From positions 1-64,000 of the forward strand of contig NZ_RSCL01000023.1 in assembly GCF_003991905.1 (NCBI RefSeq): DNA of 64,000 nt, written 5' to 3'. Position 1 is the stretch's first letter. The number at the start of each line of letters is the position of its first letter. This document shows, one piece after another, positions 1 through 9,225 of this stretch. The stretch is from Dulcicalothrix desertica PCC 7102. Its GTDB lineage: Bacteria > Cyanobacteriota > Cyanobacteriia > Cyanobacteriales > Nostocaceae. The translations under genes and the position numbers were made by a program. The notes beneath the pieces are model-generated. The model saw only the letters and a list, made by a program, of their open reading frames with translations, was not told the origin of the DNA and did not search any database.

Positions 1-700
1 GGTTCTTGCGTACTTAACGTGCTAAAATGTTAGAATGTTTATTTAGCGTTTAAGTAAAATTAATTATGAAAAGAGTCCTTACTCAACTATTAAATTTGCC
101 TGATGTAGTGGTAGAATCAAGTCTACAAGAGGGTTATGTCTTAATTTTATCAGTAAGTAAAAAGACTAAAAGCGCAGTATGTCCGCAGTGCGGTAACTCG
201 TCACAACATTTACACCAGAATCAAAATTACTTAGTAAAAGATTTACCGATGGGAGATAAAGAAGTAATATTAAATGTAAATAGACGAAGATTTAAATGTA
301 AAACATGCCGAAAAACGTTTAATGAAAAGCTTGATTTTGTAGGAGCGAGAAAGACATATACGCATCGATACGCGGAAAATATTGTTAAACAACTTATTAG
401 TAGTAATGTAAGTAACGTGGCGGAAAATAATGGATTAACCGATGAAGAAGTTAATTCGATGCTTGAAGATATAGCTAAAAATGTATTACCAATAAATCTA
501 AATAATTTGAGGAGGTTAGGAATTGATGAAATAAGTTTAGTAAAAGGGCAAGGAAAATATATTGTTGTACTTGTAGATATAGATTCAGGACGATTAATAG
601 GGTTAGTAAAAGAAAGAAAACAATTTGAAATAGAAAATGTTATGAAAAGTTGGGGAGAACAAGTTTTAGAACGGATAGAAGAAGTTAGTATGGATATGAC

Positions 701-807
701 GTTGCATTCCACCTGGAAAAATGGGGCAGCCTTGTTATTAAAATTTTGGGTATCACGAGATATCTCGTTCTGAAGGCTGCCCCATTTTTTTTGGAGAGAC
801 CCGTGAC
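701..807. repeat. 107-bp palindromic (MITE-like) insertion in the transposase
   Basis: The insert is flanked by TGAC at 697-700 and again at 804-807, which looks like a 4-bp target duplication. It holds a perfect 16-bp inverted repeat (AAAATGGGGCAGCCTT from about 718, complementary arm ending near 788) around a central 14-bp palindrome (ACGAGATATCTCGT, 755-768). It codes for nothing convincing and shifts the transposase frame. Confidence 0.75.
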
Positions 808-1207
808 CGGAAATTATAAAAGCTTAATCAATAAGATTTGCCCAAACGCAGTCGTTACGGTCGATAGGTTCCATGTTACCAAAATGATACATGAAGAATT
901 AAACCAAGCTAGAATAGCAGAAAAGAAAACAGCATTAGAGCTAAACGTTAAGGATAGAGAAAAAGTTTTTGATAGTTTAAAAGGGAATAAATTTACAATT
1001 TTAAAAGCAGAAAATAATCTGACAGATAAACAAAAAGAAAAATTAGATACAATTAGAGAAGCATCTCCTTTAATAGCAATAATGCATTCATTGAAAGAAG
1101 AATTTAAGGATTTATTTGATACGAGTGAAGATTCAGGAACAGGAATATTAGGGCTACTCGATTGGTTAGAAAAAGCTGAACCTTATTATCAGAAAAGTGT
1201 TAAGACA

Positions 1208-1248
1208 GCAAAGTCTGCCGGGGGAGTACTCCCCCGGCGAGCTTTGCA
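1208..1248. repeat. about 40-bp palindromic insertion in the transposase
   Basis: A near-perfect palindrome runs from GCAAAG (1208) to CTTTGC (1242-1247), with a perfect 22-bp core centred on AGTACT at 1217-1238. GCA appears at both edges and may be a short target duplication. It resembles the very small mobile palindromes known from cyanobacteria. It shifts the transposase frame a second time. Confidence 0.75.
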
Positions 1249-1566
1249 ATTAAGCGGTGGTTTGGAGAAGTAGCCGGATACTTTGAAAGAAAAACTACTA
1301 ACGGTGTAGTAGAAGGAATTAATAATAAATTGAAGCTAATAAAACGAAATGGATTTGGCTTTAAAAATTTTCGTAATTTTGAAATTCGAGTTTTACTTTC
1401 TTGGCATTATAATGTTAATTTAGCACGTTAAGTACGCAAGAGCCGCTTCTGGTTGTTCTAGCTTAACCATTAAATAATCTCTACGCACTAATAGATAAGA
1501 ATAGTATTCTATTCTCAACTAAAATGCTACAATTATAGATTATAAGAAAAACGATAATGAAAAATT

Positions 1567-1848
1567 ATGGCACTTCGACAACCGCAATTTAGTAAAGAAG
1601 AATTTGCAAGACTGGGTGATGAGATTTACGAACGCGATATTTATCCGCAGCTTCAACCCGGTAGTGCAGGTAAAATAGTTGCTGTAGATATTTCTACAGG
1701 CGCCTGGGAAATAGATGATGATGAAATTTCAGCTTGTAATCGTCTTGAAAAACGTTACCCAAATGCACAGATTTGGATTGTACGAGTTGGTTCTCGGTAT
1801 GTTCGCCGATTTGGCGCCAGTCGCAGTCAAAAAAGAAAAACAACATGA
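1567..1848 (+). CDS. conserved small protein paired with an aspartic protease
   Basis: This is a 93-residue soluble protein with an acidic N-terminal half and a basic tail. Residues about 1-25 look helical (KEEFARLGDEIYERDIYPQL), then come strand-like stretches (GKIVAVDISTGAWEID, AQIWIVRVGSR). I recognise it only as a type of small cyanobacterial protein encoded just upstream of clan AA aspartic proteases. Its stop overlaps the next start in ATGA, so the two are translationally coupled. A 13-nt palindrome (AGAATAGTATTCT, 1498-1510) upstream could be an operator. The coupled pair resembles a toxin-antitoxin layout, but nothing in the sequence proves that. Confidence 0.75.
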   Translation: MALRQPQFSKEEFARLGDEIYERDIYPQLQPGSAGKIVAVDISTGAWEIDDDEISACNRLEKRYPNAQIWIVRVGSRYVRRFGASRSQKRKTT

Positions 1849-2219
1849 TTATTGGAAAAGTTAATGCGGACTATGAGCCAATTATTCGCGTTGAGATTCA
1901 TGGTTCTAATGGAAGGATTGACGAGCAAGATGCAGTTATAGATACAGGTTTTGATGGTTGGCTTTCTTTACCTCCAAATATTATCACAGCGTTAGGACTA
2001 AATTGGAAAAGACGCGGACGGGCATTATTGGCTGATGGTAGCGAAAGTATTTTTGATATGTACGAAGCAACGGTAGTTTGGGATGGACAACTTTTAACAA
2101 TTCCAATTGATGAAGCTGACTCCGATCCACTTGTTGGAATGTCGTTGATGGAAGGTTATGAGTTAAACATACAGGTTATTGATGGAGGTATGGTGAGGCT
2201 GATGAAGCTCAACGCTTGA
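1845..2219 (+). CDS. clan AA (retropepsin-like) aspartic protease
   Basis: A 124-residue protein with the retropepsin active-site signature DTGFDG near residues 30-35, preceded by AVI and followed by LSLP. The second half has GMSLMEGYELNIQVIDGG, like the C-terminal strand segment of the family. A single-domain protease of this size would act as a homodimer (family knowledge). The start at 1845 is chosen because ATGA overlaps the upstream stop; an earlier in-frame ATG at 1773 would overlap the upstream gene by 76 nt and add non-conserved residues. The natural substrate is unknown; the upstream partner is one candidate. Confidence 0.8.
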   Translation: MIIGKVNADYEPIIRVEIHGSNGRIDEQDAVIDTGFDGWLSLPPNIITALGLNWKRRGRALLADGSESIFDMYEATVVWDGQLLTIPIDEADSDPLVGMSLMEGYELNIQVIDGGMVRLMKLNA

Positions 2220-2305
2220 TATCGTTACACACAAACGCTCTTTGATGTTACCCCTTCAGAGCGCGAATACATTACCACTACTTTCTTCAAAAAAAGGTTC
2301 TTGTG

Positions 2306-2452
2306 TCATGCTTGTTTTTCCCTTTCTTGTGCGTCCTTATAATGTTGTTTAATCAAGTCGATGTCAGGTTGTGGGGTTTTTATCCCTTGCGTTGATTTTT
2401 TCTGAAAAGCATGTAGAACATAGCGGGTATAAGCGTAGTTACAGATTCGGCA
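2306..2452 (-). pseudogene. remnant of a Gp49/HigB-like toxin gene (C-terminus only)
   Basis: Too short for ordinary gene calling. The minus strand reads YVLHAFQKKSTQGIKTPQ then DIDLIKQHYKDAQERE and a stop at 2306. This matches my recollection of the C-terminus of phage-derived Gp49-like (RelE/HigB) mRNA interferases, where a VLHAF.KKS segment is followed by P..EI.LA...L. No N-terminal half or start codon precedes it, so it appears to be a decayed fragment. The rest of the 2220-2491 spacer shows nothing else. Confidence 0.5.
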
Positions 2453-2491
2453 ATTAATATTACATGCAAAAATGTAAGTGCAAGATATATG

Positions 2492-4129
2492 CTACTCCAA
2501 ATTAACCACTAAAAAGCCATCTTTGGGATAAATTCTATATTCTGGATGCTCGCGTTCAGCATAAATTAGATGATTATTCTTAATGCTCCCGTTCCATACT
2601 GCGACTATAATGCGATTGCGGGCTAGTTTCTGAAGACACCCCAGAGGGTTAAGCTTGAGGGAAACATCAAACAAAATTTCCAGATGTTCCAAGAAAATTA
2701 CTTCATTATCATCATGAGCTACTATTTGCTTTAATAATTCTTCGGCTTTTAGCGCGCGTTGCCGTTGCGTCAACTCTAAAAGGCGCCGACTCAATTCAAG
2801 ATTAACATTGATATATCCACTATTAGTAGTCTCGGCTATCTGCTGGAAGTTGATTTGCGAAGTATTTTGGTGTGGAATAATTATTAATCGATAGTACTGT
2901 TCTGCTGCTTGAGAGAAGTAACTAGCAAGTTGAGTTATTGTCTGTTGCTGAGACTCCGATGAAGCAACTTCTTTACTTATTGCTATATCTTCCTGTTGCA
3001 GTTGCGTTTCTATCTCAACTAAGCTTAATTCTTTATGACCCGTTTCTCTATAATTATCGTCGCAAATTTCTGCATAAGTACAGTAACTACAATTAGCATG
3101 AGATGGCGCCGCTGTATAATGCCCGTCTAAAATTTGCTGTACCAAAATTTCCGCTTCTTGTGCTGTACTTTCTAATTCCGCAGTGGTAAAGGTATGTAAA
3201 TAATTGTGACGTAAATAGGCAATATGGGCAGTTTTACTATTTGTTGCTTTTGCGTAAGCCCAAAGTTGAAAACGGTGATATTTTGGGTTTATCTCTTGGT
3301 CGGTTTTAAAGTCTAATACCCAATCTTCTCCCAATACATCAACAATACCATTCAGAGTTAAACCTCCAATATTTAATGTTACTTGCTTTTCTCCTTGCCC
3401 TTTTTGAAACACAGCAAAATCCGCTACCTCATCAAATTGCTGTGCTAACCGTAAAGCTTCTTCTACATCCTCTCTTCGCAATGTTGTATCAAAACTTGCC
3501 AAAATATTAATATCACGAATATCACGTTCTAAGGCTAAGTGGGTTAAAATTCCTACTTTTCCTGACTCATCGAGTGCGTTTTGTTGTAACTCTTGTGCTA
3601 ATTGTTGCCAGTTACTAGTATCTTGGAAGAATGCTTTTTCAGCACTAATTGGGTCACGAAGCAGTATTTGCAAGACTTGAGACATTGACGAATGCGATAT
3701 TTGCTCGTAAAGCTTTATAGGCAAAGTATTTAATGCTTCATCTAACCATTCCGAAGCTCGCAAAACTCCTTCATACTTATCAATAACAGTAAAGTCAGCA
3801 GGTACACCCGCAGCTTCAGGATGTTCGCGACAAATTCGCATTGCTAAAGCGTGAATAGTGCTAATTTGCGCTGCTTCTAATTCTGCCAATACATCTGGAT
3901 GATGTGGAAGTTGCTTTGAGACAGTAGCACGAATGCGCGCGCGTAATTCGGAAGCTGCTTTTTCTGTAAAGGTAACTGCCACTATTTCTAATGGAGAAAG
4001 TTCATGCACTTGCAAATGATGAAGATACCGTTCAGCTAGCATATGAGTTTTGCCAGTTCCCGCTCCTGCTGTCACTGCCACACTACCCGACGCAGAAGCT
4101 GCTTTTTGCTGTTGTATAGTTAAACTCAT
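2492..4129 (-). CDS. AddA-like helicase/nuclease with internal deletion, fused to a BrxF-like domain
   Basis: A 545-residue mosaic. Residues 1 to about 210 are the N-terminal part of a UvrD/AddA helicase: Walker A AGAGTGKT (K27), motif Ia TFTEKAASEL, then ISTIHALAMRICREHP. The DEAD-box-like motif II and motifs III-VI are absent, so roughly 500 residues of a normal AddA are missing. Residues about 240-356 are the C-terminal PD-(D/E)XK nuclease (D264, D273, K275) with a Cas4/AddB-type cysteine group (C347, C350, C356). Residues about 398-545 match BrxF of BREX type 3: YINVNLELSRRLLELTQ, LEILFDVSLK, LARNR, AVWNG, HPEYR. Its P-loop is lost and Walker B reads FLEHLE. The start overlaps the addB-like stop (ATGA), with GGAGG 6 nt upstream. 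Without the helicase core, helicase activity is unlikely. Confidence 0.8.
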   Translation of the reverse strand: MSLTIQQQKAASASGSVAVTAGAGTGKTHMLAERYLHHLQVHELSPLEIVAVTFTEKAASELRARIRATVSKQLPHHPDVLAELEAAQISTIHALAMRICREHPEAAGVPADFTVIDKYEGVLRASEWLDEALNTLPIKLYEQISHSSMSQVLQILLRDPISAEKAFFQDTSNWQQLAQELQQNALDESGKVGILTHLALERDIRDINILASFDTTLRREDVEEALRLAQQFDEVADFAVFQKGQGEKQVTLNIGGLTLNGIVDVLGEDWVLDFKTDQEINPKYHRFQLWAYAKATNSKTAHIAYLRHNYLHTFTTAELESTAQEAEILVQQILDGHYTAAPSHANCSYCTYAEICDDNYRETGHKELSLVEIETQLQQEDIAISKEVASSESQQQTITQLASYFSQAAEQYYRLIIIPHQNTSQINFQQIAETTNSGYINVNLELSRRLLELTQRQRALKAEELLKQIVAHDDNEVIFLEHLEILFDVSLKLNPLGCLQKLARNRIIVAVWNGSIKNNHLIYAEREHPEYRIYPKDGFLVVNLE

Positions 4130-6753
4130 GAGTTGCCTCCTTTACGACTTTGACGTACACCTTTACGACAAACTAAGTCGTAAGCACAATAACGACAAGC
4201 ATCTTGGTTAATATCCGGTTCGACTGGGTAATATCCTTTCTGCAAATAATTCTTAATTTTTTCAGCAATAGCTTGGAGAGTTTCTTCACTTGGCTGTTTT
4301 TTAGAAAGCTTTTCCCCTTTAGTTAGCGAGTAATAGTAAGCATCCTGTACAGTTTCCCCAGGAAATAAATTTGTACTAGCAACATGAGCATATAAAGACA
4401 TTTGAATATCTATATTCGCTTTGCCAAATTCATCTTTGACACCAGGTGGCGCCTGGGAACTGGTTTTGTAATCTAATAGTACTAAGCCTTGAGGTGTACG
4501 GTCGATTCTATCAATACTTCCCGTCACTGTTAAACCAAACCATTGGGCAGTAAACTTGGTTTCTGGTTGTAATATTTGTGCTTCTTGCTTTATAAAATCT
4601 GGCTGAGAACAAGCATAATTCAAAATCTGAAGATGCTCAGTTCTACGTGCTTCCCAAGCTGATAATACAGGTAGTTGACAATCTTGCTCTGCTTGTAAAA
4701 ACGCTGCTTCTAAATTAGTTGTGATTTGGGTTAAATCTGTTACACCTAATACAGCCAATTCTAAACTACGGTGATAAAGATTACCTCTAAGTAATGCGCT
4801 CAGTTCTAATTCAGCTTCTTCCAATTCCTGTAATCTCAATACTTTATTCGCAAACCATTTAAAAGCACACTGACCGGCATCTGTAAGTTGAGATGCACTA
4901 AATACTCGTGTTCCAGGGTCTAACGGTAAACCAATAACTCCATCGTACTCATCATAAGCTTCTGCTCCAGAGCGACGTTTTTCTACTTGCCAAGCGTGAA
5001 AAGCATGTGGTAAAACATCATCGGAATCATCTGAGAGTACACTATTTTGTCGTAAATAAATTCGCCGTGCTTCTTCAAAACTCGCAACGGGTTTTGGTGG
5101 CGCCTCAAGAGCGTTTATTCCCAACTGCGTCAGATAAGGACTTGGTATTGTAGCGTCTTTTAGCATCTGCGGATAAGAAAAAATTATCCTCTCCGTGGGA
5201 ATTTGCAGTAAAGCATAAAATGAAATAGCTTCTCGTCGCGCGCTGGTTGCTGCATCTTCTAACTTTAACCCTTGCTGACGTAGTTGTTTACGTTCATAAA
5301 AATCCAACATTGGGTCATCTTGTATTGGCGCCGGTAAAATACCTTCAACTGCACCCAAAACAAAAACATATTTATATGTGGCGCCGAATAAAGAAAGCGG
5401 TGTATGTAACTCCACACCTCCTCTACCCGGTTGAGCAGGAACTGTTAATAAAGCTAAAGTACCAATAATATCAGCCGCAAATTCTTCTAAGCTAATAACC
5501 TCGTCTTCTGGTTTTGCTAAATCTACTAAAGCATCCTGAAATTTATAATAAGCAACAATTTCCTTTGCCCAACGTCCGGCGCAGGAGCGAATTTGATATT
5601 TATTAAGAACATCTTGTATCTTCTCTACCCAATTGGCACGGGTATCTTCATAACACCAATCTAAAAGCGCAAGGTTAACACCCAGATTTTGCCATTCTAA
5701 AAGTTTTGAGGGATGCTGCTTTCTAGCTTCCTGCCATACGTTTGTGGATAAAGCAGTACATAAAGGATGGCTCAACAGTTTTGCTGTAGACTCAAATGGA
5801 AATTTCTCTTGAATAACTTCTAATAGTAACTGTACCCAGGCGCCTAACCGAGTTGCATTTAAAGGCACTCCATAGAACGCGCGCACGGGTAAGTTATATT
5901 CCTGTGCCACATCTAGTACTTTAGAACCATAAAAAGCATCATCTCTAGCAACCAATACAATTTCGTTTGCTGGTGTTCCCTCATGAAGAAGACTTTTAAC
6001 TCGTGCTAAAACACCGCGCACCTCTGCTTCTATGTGTGGGTAAATATGAGCCGTAACTGCTGCATGTTCACTTGTACCTTGAAGAAAGCACGCTTGTAGC
6101 TGTTCGCCAACTGTTAAAGGTGCTTCTTTCCATTCCTGTATTTCCCAACCTTGTTTTTGCAGCCAGCTAGCAGCTTTTTGATTCTCACTAAAAATATTAG
6201 ATTCATTACAAGGTAGTAACATCACACTACCATCACCTGAAATCGCGTCTAAAAAATGTAGTTGGTCAACACGAGGATTAAAATAACCATATACAAGCAA
6301 ACTTTGGCGCCTAATCTTAACTTGACTAGCTTGCCAGAAAACGGATGCCGAATCAACTATTCCCTGTTCTCGAAGTAAATTAGTATAATTTTTAGCTAAA
6401 GCAGCTATTTGCTTAGTCCGGAAACTGCCTACTTTCGCCACCACATCTGTATCAATTCCAGCCCGTAAAATAGCTTTTAGCCCACTATCTAAAGCGCGCT
6501 TCGTTGCTTCAATATCTGTAGTTTCTATAACATTATTCACAGCAACGCTAAGTAAGCGGGAAGATTGTAGTAAAGGAGCGATACGCAAGCTATTATCTCT
6601 TAAAATATGTTCAGCAAGAGCTTCTAAGCTGTAGTGAGATACTTTTAAAGTTCGCGCGGCTTGAGGTGATGAGGTAATTACCCTAAAATTAGAATCGCTC
6701 TTCTGTTGCTGACATAATCTTTGAGATGAGACAAGATAAAGGTATCGCTTCAT
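4126..6753 (-). CDS. AddB-like PD-(D/E)XK nuclease/helicase-related protein
   Basis: An 875-residue protein like the AddB subunit of double-strand-break processing complexes. The N-terminal two thirds resemble an inactivated helicase (EIVLVARDDAFYG, KYVFVLGAVEGILP, SARREAISFYALL) and I see no Walker A. The C-terminal nuclease domain has GNLYHRSLE, GSIDRIDRTPQG, LLDYKTS and QMSLYAH. An iron-sulfur staple is suggested by one cysteine in QCAFKWF (about 625) and three at the end (C853, C856, C862), as in AddB and Cas4. It is the upstream gene of a two-gene operon, overlapping the AddA-like gene by 4 nt. Family knowledge predicts it pairs with an AddA helicase, yet the neighbour here lacks most of the helicase. 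Confidence 0.8.
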   Translation of the reverse strand: MKRYLYLVSSQRLCQQQKSDSNFRVITSSPQAARTLKVSHYSLEALAEHILRDNSLRIAPLLQSSRLLSVAVNNVIETTDIEATKRALDSGLKAILRAGIDTDVVAKVGSFRTKQIAALAKNYTNLLREQGIVDSASVFWQASQVKIRRQSLLVYGYFNPRVDQLHFLDAISGDGSVMLLPCNESNIFSENQKAASWLQKQGWEIQEWKEAPLTVGEQLQACFLQGTSEHAAVTAHIYPHIEAEVRGVLARVKSLLHEGTPANEIVLVARDDAFYGSKVLDVAQEYNLPVRAFYGVPLNATRLGAWVQLLLEVIQEKFPFESTAKLLSHPLCTALSTNVWQEARKQHPSKLLEWQNLGVNLALLDWCYEDTRANWVEKIQDVLNKYQIRSCAGRWAKEIVAYYKFQDALVDLAKPEDEVISLEEFAADIIGTLALLTVPAQPGRGGVELHTPLSLFGATYKYVFVLGAVEGILPAPIQDDPMLDFYERKQLRQQGLKLEDAATSARREAISFYALLQIPTERIIFSYPQMLKDATIPSPYLTQLGINALEAPPKPVASFEEARRIYLRQNSVLSDDSDDVLPHAFHAWQVEKRRSGAEAYDEYDGVIGLPLDPGTRVFSASQLTDAGQCAFKWFANKVLRLQELEEAELELSALLRGNLYHRSLELAVLGVTDLTQITTNLEAAFLQAEQDCQLPVLSAWEARRTEHLQILNYACSQPDFIKQEAQILQPETKFTAQWFGLTVTGSIDRIDRTPQGLVLLDYKTSSQAPPGVKDEFGKANIDIQMSLYAHVASTNLFPGETVQDAYYYSLTKGEKLSKKQPSEETLQAIAEKIKNYLQKGYYPVEPDINQDACRYCAYDLVCRKGVRQSRKGGNS

Positions 6754-7163
6754 TTAAGTGCGGTTATCATTTTCATTACTATGGCTCAGTATTAAGTTCG
6801 TAACTTGGCGTAATTACAATAAATACTTTATACCTACTGTAAATCATATACTTACATATATAAGTAGATAAAATAACAATATTAATTTAATTTTTATCAC
6901 AAGTCTTGACAATGTTTATAAGTATTAACACTGATAAAATGATTAAATTGATTTCAATACTGCAAGCGATAGAATTGAATCCCCCCGAACTCGCGGGGGC
7001 TAGCTTATATCTTGCACCTAGAACAGAAACCGGGCTTCTTGCCAAAAATATTGGTATAAAACGTTGATTTTTCGTGATTGTTGCCCGGTTTCTTTGAGCT
7101 TATTGCAAATGGTGCATTCCGGTAAGCTAGGGAGATCAGTTATTACATTAAAAGGACACAAAA
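6754..7163. other. AT-rich spacer with two palindromic repeats
   Basis: This 410-bp divergent region separates the addB-like gene from the P450 gene. It holds a GC-rich palindrome at 6981-7000 (CCCCCCGAACTCGCGGGGG) and an inverted pair of the AGAAACCGGG-type repeat (7025-7035 and 7083-7093). The TTGACA at 6907-6912 could be a -35 element, with no clear -10. I see no gene. Confidence 0.6.
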
Positions 7164-8504
7164 ATGACGATTCAAAAAATTACAGAATTAAAAGGCGCCT
7201 CATCATTACCTGGAAACTTTGGCTTACCTTTATTAGGAGACGCTTTTGGACTGTTCGCAGGGGAAGAATTATTCTACTGGAAAAAATTACGGCGCTACGG
7301 TAATATGTTTAAAACAAGTGTTTTAGGTAAAAAGTATGCGTTTTTAATTGGCCCGGAAGCTAACTCTCTCGTGTTTAAAGAACAAGCAGATTGTCTTTCA
7401 TCGCGTTTAGGTTGGTGGTTTTTAGAGCCAATATTTGGTAATGGACTTTTGATGCAAGACGGCGCCGAACATGCTGCTGCACGTAGGTTGATGTATCCAG
7501 CGTTTCACTCCAAAACAGTAACTACTTATTTTGATGTTATCAACTCAACAGTCCAAGAATATATTAAAGATTGGGGTACGCGCGGTGTTATTCCCTTGGC
7601 ATCCGATTTTCGTAAACTGACTTTAATTGTTGCTAGTCGTTTATTTTTGGGCACGCAAACTATTGAGGAAGTTGAAAAAACATGTAATTGGTTTACACAA
7701 CTTGTAGCGGGCAAACTAGCTATAGTACGTTGGGATAATCCTTTCACTTTATATGGTCGCTCTCAAAATGCACGCCGTAAATTACACGAATATTTACTTC
7801 AAACTATTAACACGCGCCGAAATGGTTCAAAAGAATATTCGGATGTTCTTGCTTTATTAATGAACGCGGTTGGTGAAGATGGTGTACGTTTGAGTGATTC
7901 AGAAATAATAGAGCAAACTTTATTATTGCTCGTAGCTGGACATGAAACAACAGCGAACTTAATATCTTGGGTGCTGTTTGAATTGGGTTCTCACCCAGAG
8001 TGGATAAACAAACTGCGTCAGGAATTAACTCAGGTTGCTGGTAATGAACTTAAAGTTGAACACCTAAAGCAACTTACGCAAATGACCAATGTACTGAAGG
8101 AAATAGAACGTTTATACCCTCCGCTTTACGGTATTCCACGCGGAGTGCTTAAAGATATCGAATATAAGGGTTTTCATATTCCGGCAGGTTGGGTTGTTGT
8201 TGTATCGCCAATGCTAACTCATCGTATGGAGTTTATATACTCGAACCCAGACTCTTTCGACCCTGACCGTTTTGCTTTTCCACGAGAAGAAGATAAAAAA
8301 TATCCTTTTGCTTTGGCTGGTTTTGGTCATGGACCTCACAGTTGCTTGGGTTTTCAGTTTGCTCAAATGGAAATGAAAATTATTTTGAGCCAACTGTTGT
8401 ATCAATATGATTGGTCAGTTACACCGGAGTATGAGAAAATTACTCCTGTTTTGGCGCCTTCTAAATTCTTGAACAAACTACGCGCTCATATTAAGTTACG
8501 GTGA
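7164..8504 (+). CDS. cytochrome P450 (CYP120-like)
   Basis: A 446-residue soluble P450. The I-helix oxygen-activation motif is AGHETT, the K-helix ExxR is EIER, and the heme-binding loop is [10 protein letters not shown], with the cysteine ligand near residue 390. The N-terminal [12 protein letters not shown] is a proline-rich hinge without a membrane anchor. The cyanobacterial CYP120 family resembles animal CYP26 and one member binds retinoic acid (family knowledge); the substrate here is not readable from sequence. The start has AAGGA seven nt upstream. The gene is monocistronic and its last 9 nt overlap the end of the convergent pdxH. The redox partner is not in the window. Confidence 0.9.
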   Translation: MTIQKITELKGASSLPGNFGLPLLGDAFGLFAGEELFYWKKLRRYGNMFKTSVLGKKYAFLIGPEANSLVFKEQADCLSSRLGWWFLEPIFGNGLLMQDGAEHAAARRLMYPAFHSKTVTTYFDVINSTVQEYIKDWGTRGVIPLASDFRKLTLIVASRLFLGTQTIEEVEKTCNWFTQLVAGKLAIVRWDNPFTLYGRSQNARRKLHEYLLQTINTRRNGSKEYSDVLALLMNAVGEDGVRLSDSEIIEQTLLLLVAGHETTANLISWVLFELGSHPEWINKLRQELTQVAGNELKVEHLKQLTQMTNVLKEIERLYPPLYGIPRGVLKDIEYKGFHIPAGWVVVVSPMLTHRMEFIYSNPDSFDPDRFAFPREEDKKYPFALAGFGHGPHSCLGFQFAQMEMKIILSQLLYQYDWSVTPEYEKITPVLAPSKFLNKLRAHIKLR

Positions 8505-9143
8505 TAAGCGTTCAATTTTCCAACTACCGTCTTCTTCATTAAGAGTGTAACGTAAGCGGTCATGTAAACGACTTGGGCGCCCTTGCCAAAATTCAATTTC
8601 ATAAGGAATAACTCGTAAACCTCCCCAATGCGAGGGACGTGGAACATAAGAGTCTAAATATTTACTTTCTAATTCTTTCAAACGCTGTTCTAATACTTCG
8701 CGGTTTTCTATAACTTCGCTTTGCTCTGATGCCCAGGCACCGAGACGACTCGATCTTGGACGACTGTAATAATACGTATCTGATTCTGTATCTGATACTT
8801 TCTCTACATGCCCGCATATTCGTACTTGACGTTCGAGTTCTGCCCACCAAAACACCAGTGCTGCTTGGGGATTTTCTGCTAGTTCTTGCCCTTTATGGCT
8901 GTTATAGTTTGTATAAAAAACAAAACCTCGTGCGTCAAAGTCTTTTAATAGTACTATTCGTGCTGATGGTTGACCTTCTTGTGTGGTGGTCGCAAGTGTC
9001 ATTGCGTTGGGTTCTGGAAGTTGGGAAGAGCGCGCTTCGTCGAACCATCGTTTAAACTGTACAAATGGGTTGGTGTCTACGTCATTTTCTTGGAGACCTT
9101 GTAAGGTATAGTCTTTGCGTAGGTCTGCTATGCTTTTATCCAT
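8496..9143 (-). CDS. pdxH: pyridoxamine 5'-phosphate oxidase
   Basis: A 215-residue FMN enzyme that oxidises pyridoxine or pyridoxamine 5'-phosphate to pyridoxal phosphate. Family segments are present: [19 protein letters not shown] (FMN binding), [23 protein letters not shown], and the C-terminal [13 protein letters not shown] with W.IERLSP at the end. The length is normal. The ATG at 9143 is preferred over the GTG at 9152 because AGGAG lies 8 nt before the ATG and would overlap the GTG. The 3' end overlaps the P450 gene by 9 nt in convergent orientation. Confidence 0.95.
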   Translation of the reverse strand: MDKSIADLRKDYTLQGLQENDVDTNPFVQFKRWFDEARSSQLPEPNAMTLATTTQEGQPSARIVLLKDFDARGFVFYTNYNSHKGQELAENPQAALVFWWAELERQVRICGHVEKVSDTESDTYYYSRPRSSRLGAWASEQSEVIENREVLEQRLKELESKYLDSYVPRPSHWGGLRVIPYEIEFWQGRPSRLHDRLRYTLNEEDGSWKIERLSP

Positions 9144-9225
9144 CAACTGCACTCCTTTTGGCTTGACTTATTATAGGTTTTGTGGTTTGCGTTTGCCTAA
9201 AAGAATTTTTCATAGCTAAATTACT

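Larger units (their letters stand above)
66..1431 (+). pseudogene. ISL3 transposase, interrupted twice
   Basis: An ISL3 transposase reads in three frames. The first section (66 to about 700) has an N-terminal zinc-binding domain (CPQCG then CKTC) and the start of the DDE domain (GIDEIS, VLVDIDSGR). The second (about 808-1210) continues with GNYKSLINKICPNA, VTVDRFHVTKMIHEEL and the helical insert. The third (1249-1431) gives IKRWFGEVAGYFERKTTNG, the GVVEGINNK region with the last acidic residue, and LLSWHYN. Removing 701-807 (107 nt) and a 38-nt insert ending at 1248 would restore one ORF of about 406 codons, the usual size for the family. The lesions are therefore two clean insertions and not gradual decay. 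Confidence 0.9.
1..1444 (+). mobile_element. ISL3-family insertion sequence, inactivated
   Basis: The element is bounded by a 26-bp imperfect terminal inverted repeat: 1-26 begins GGTTCTTGCGTACTTAACG, and the reverse complement of 1419-1444 differs by one base near the outer end. The transposase stop codon lies inside the right repeat. The left end coincides with the window edge, so a target duplication cannot be tested. There is no GGCGCC hexamer inside, unlike the surrounding chromosome, which fits a recent arrival. The transposase is broken by two palindromic insertions, so this copy cannot move on its own. Confidence 0.9.
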
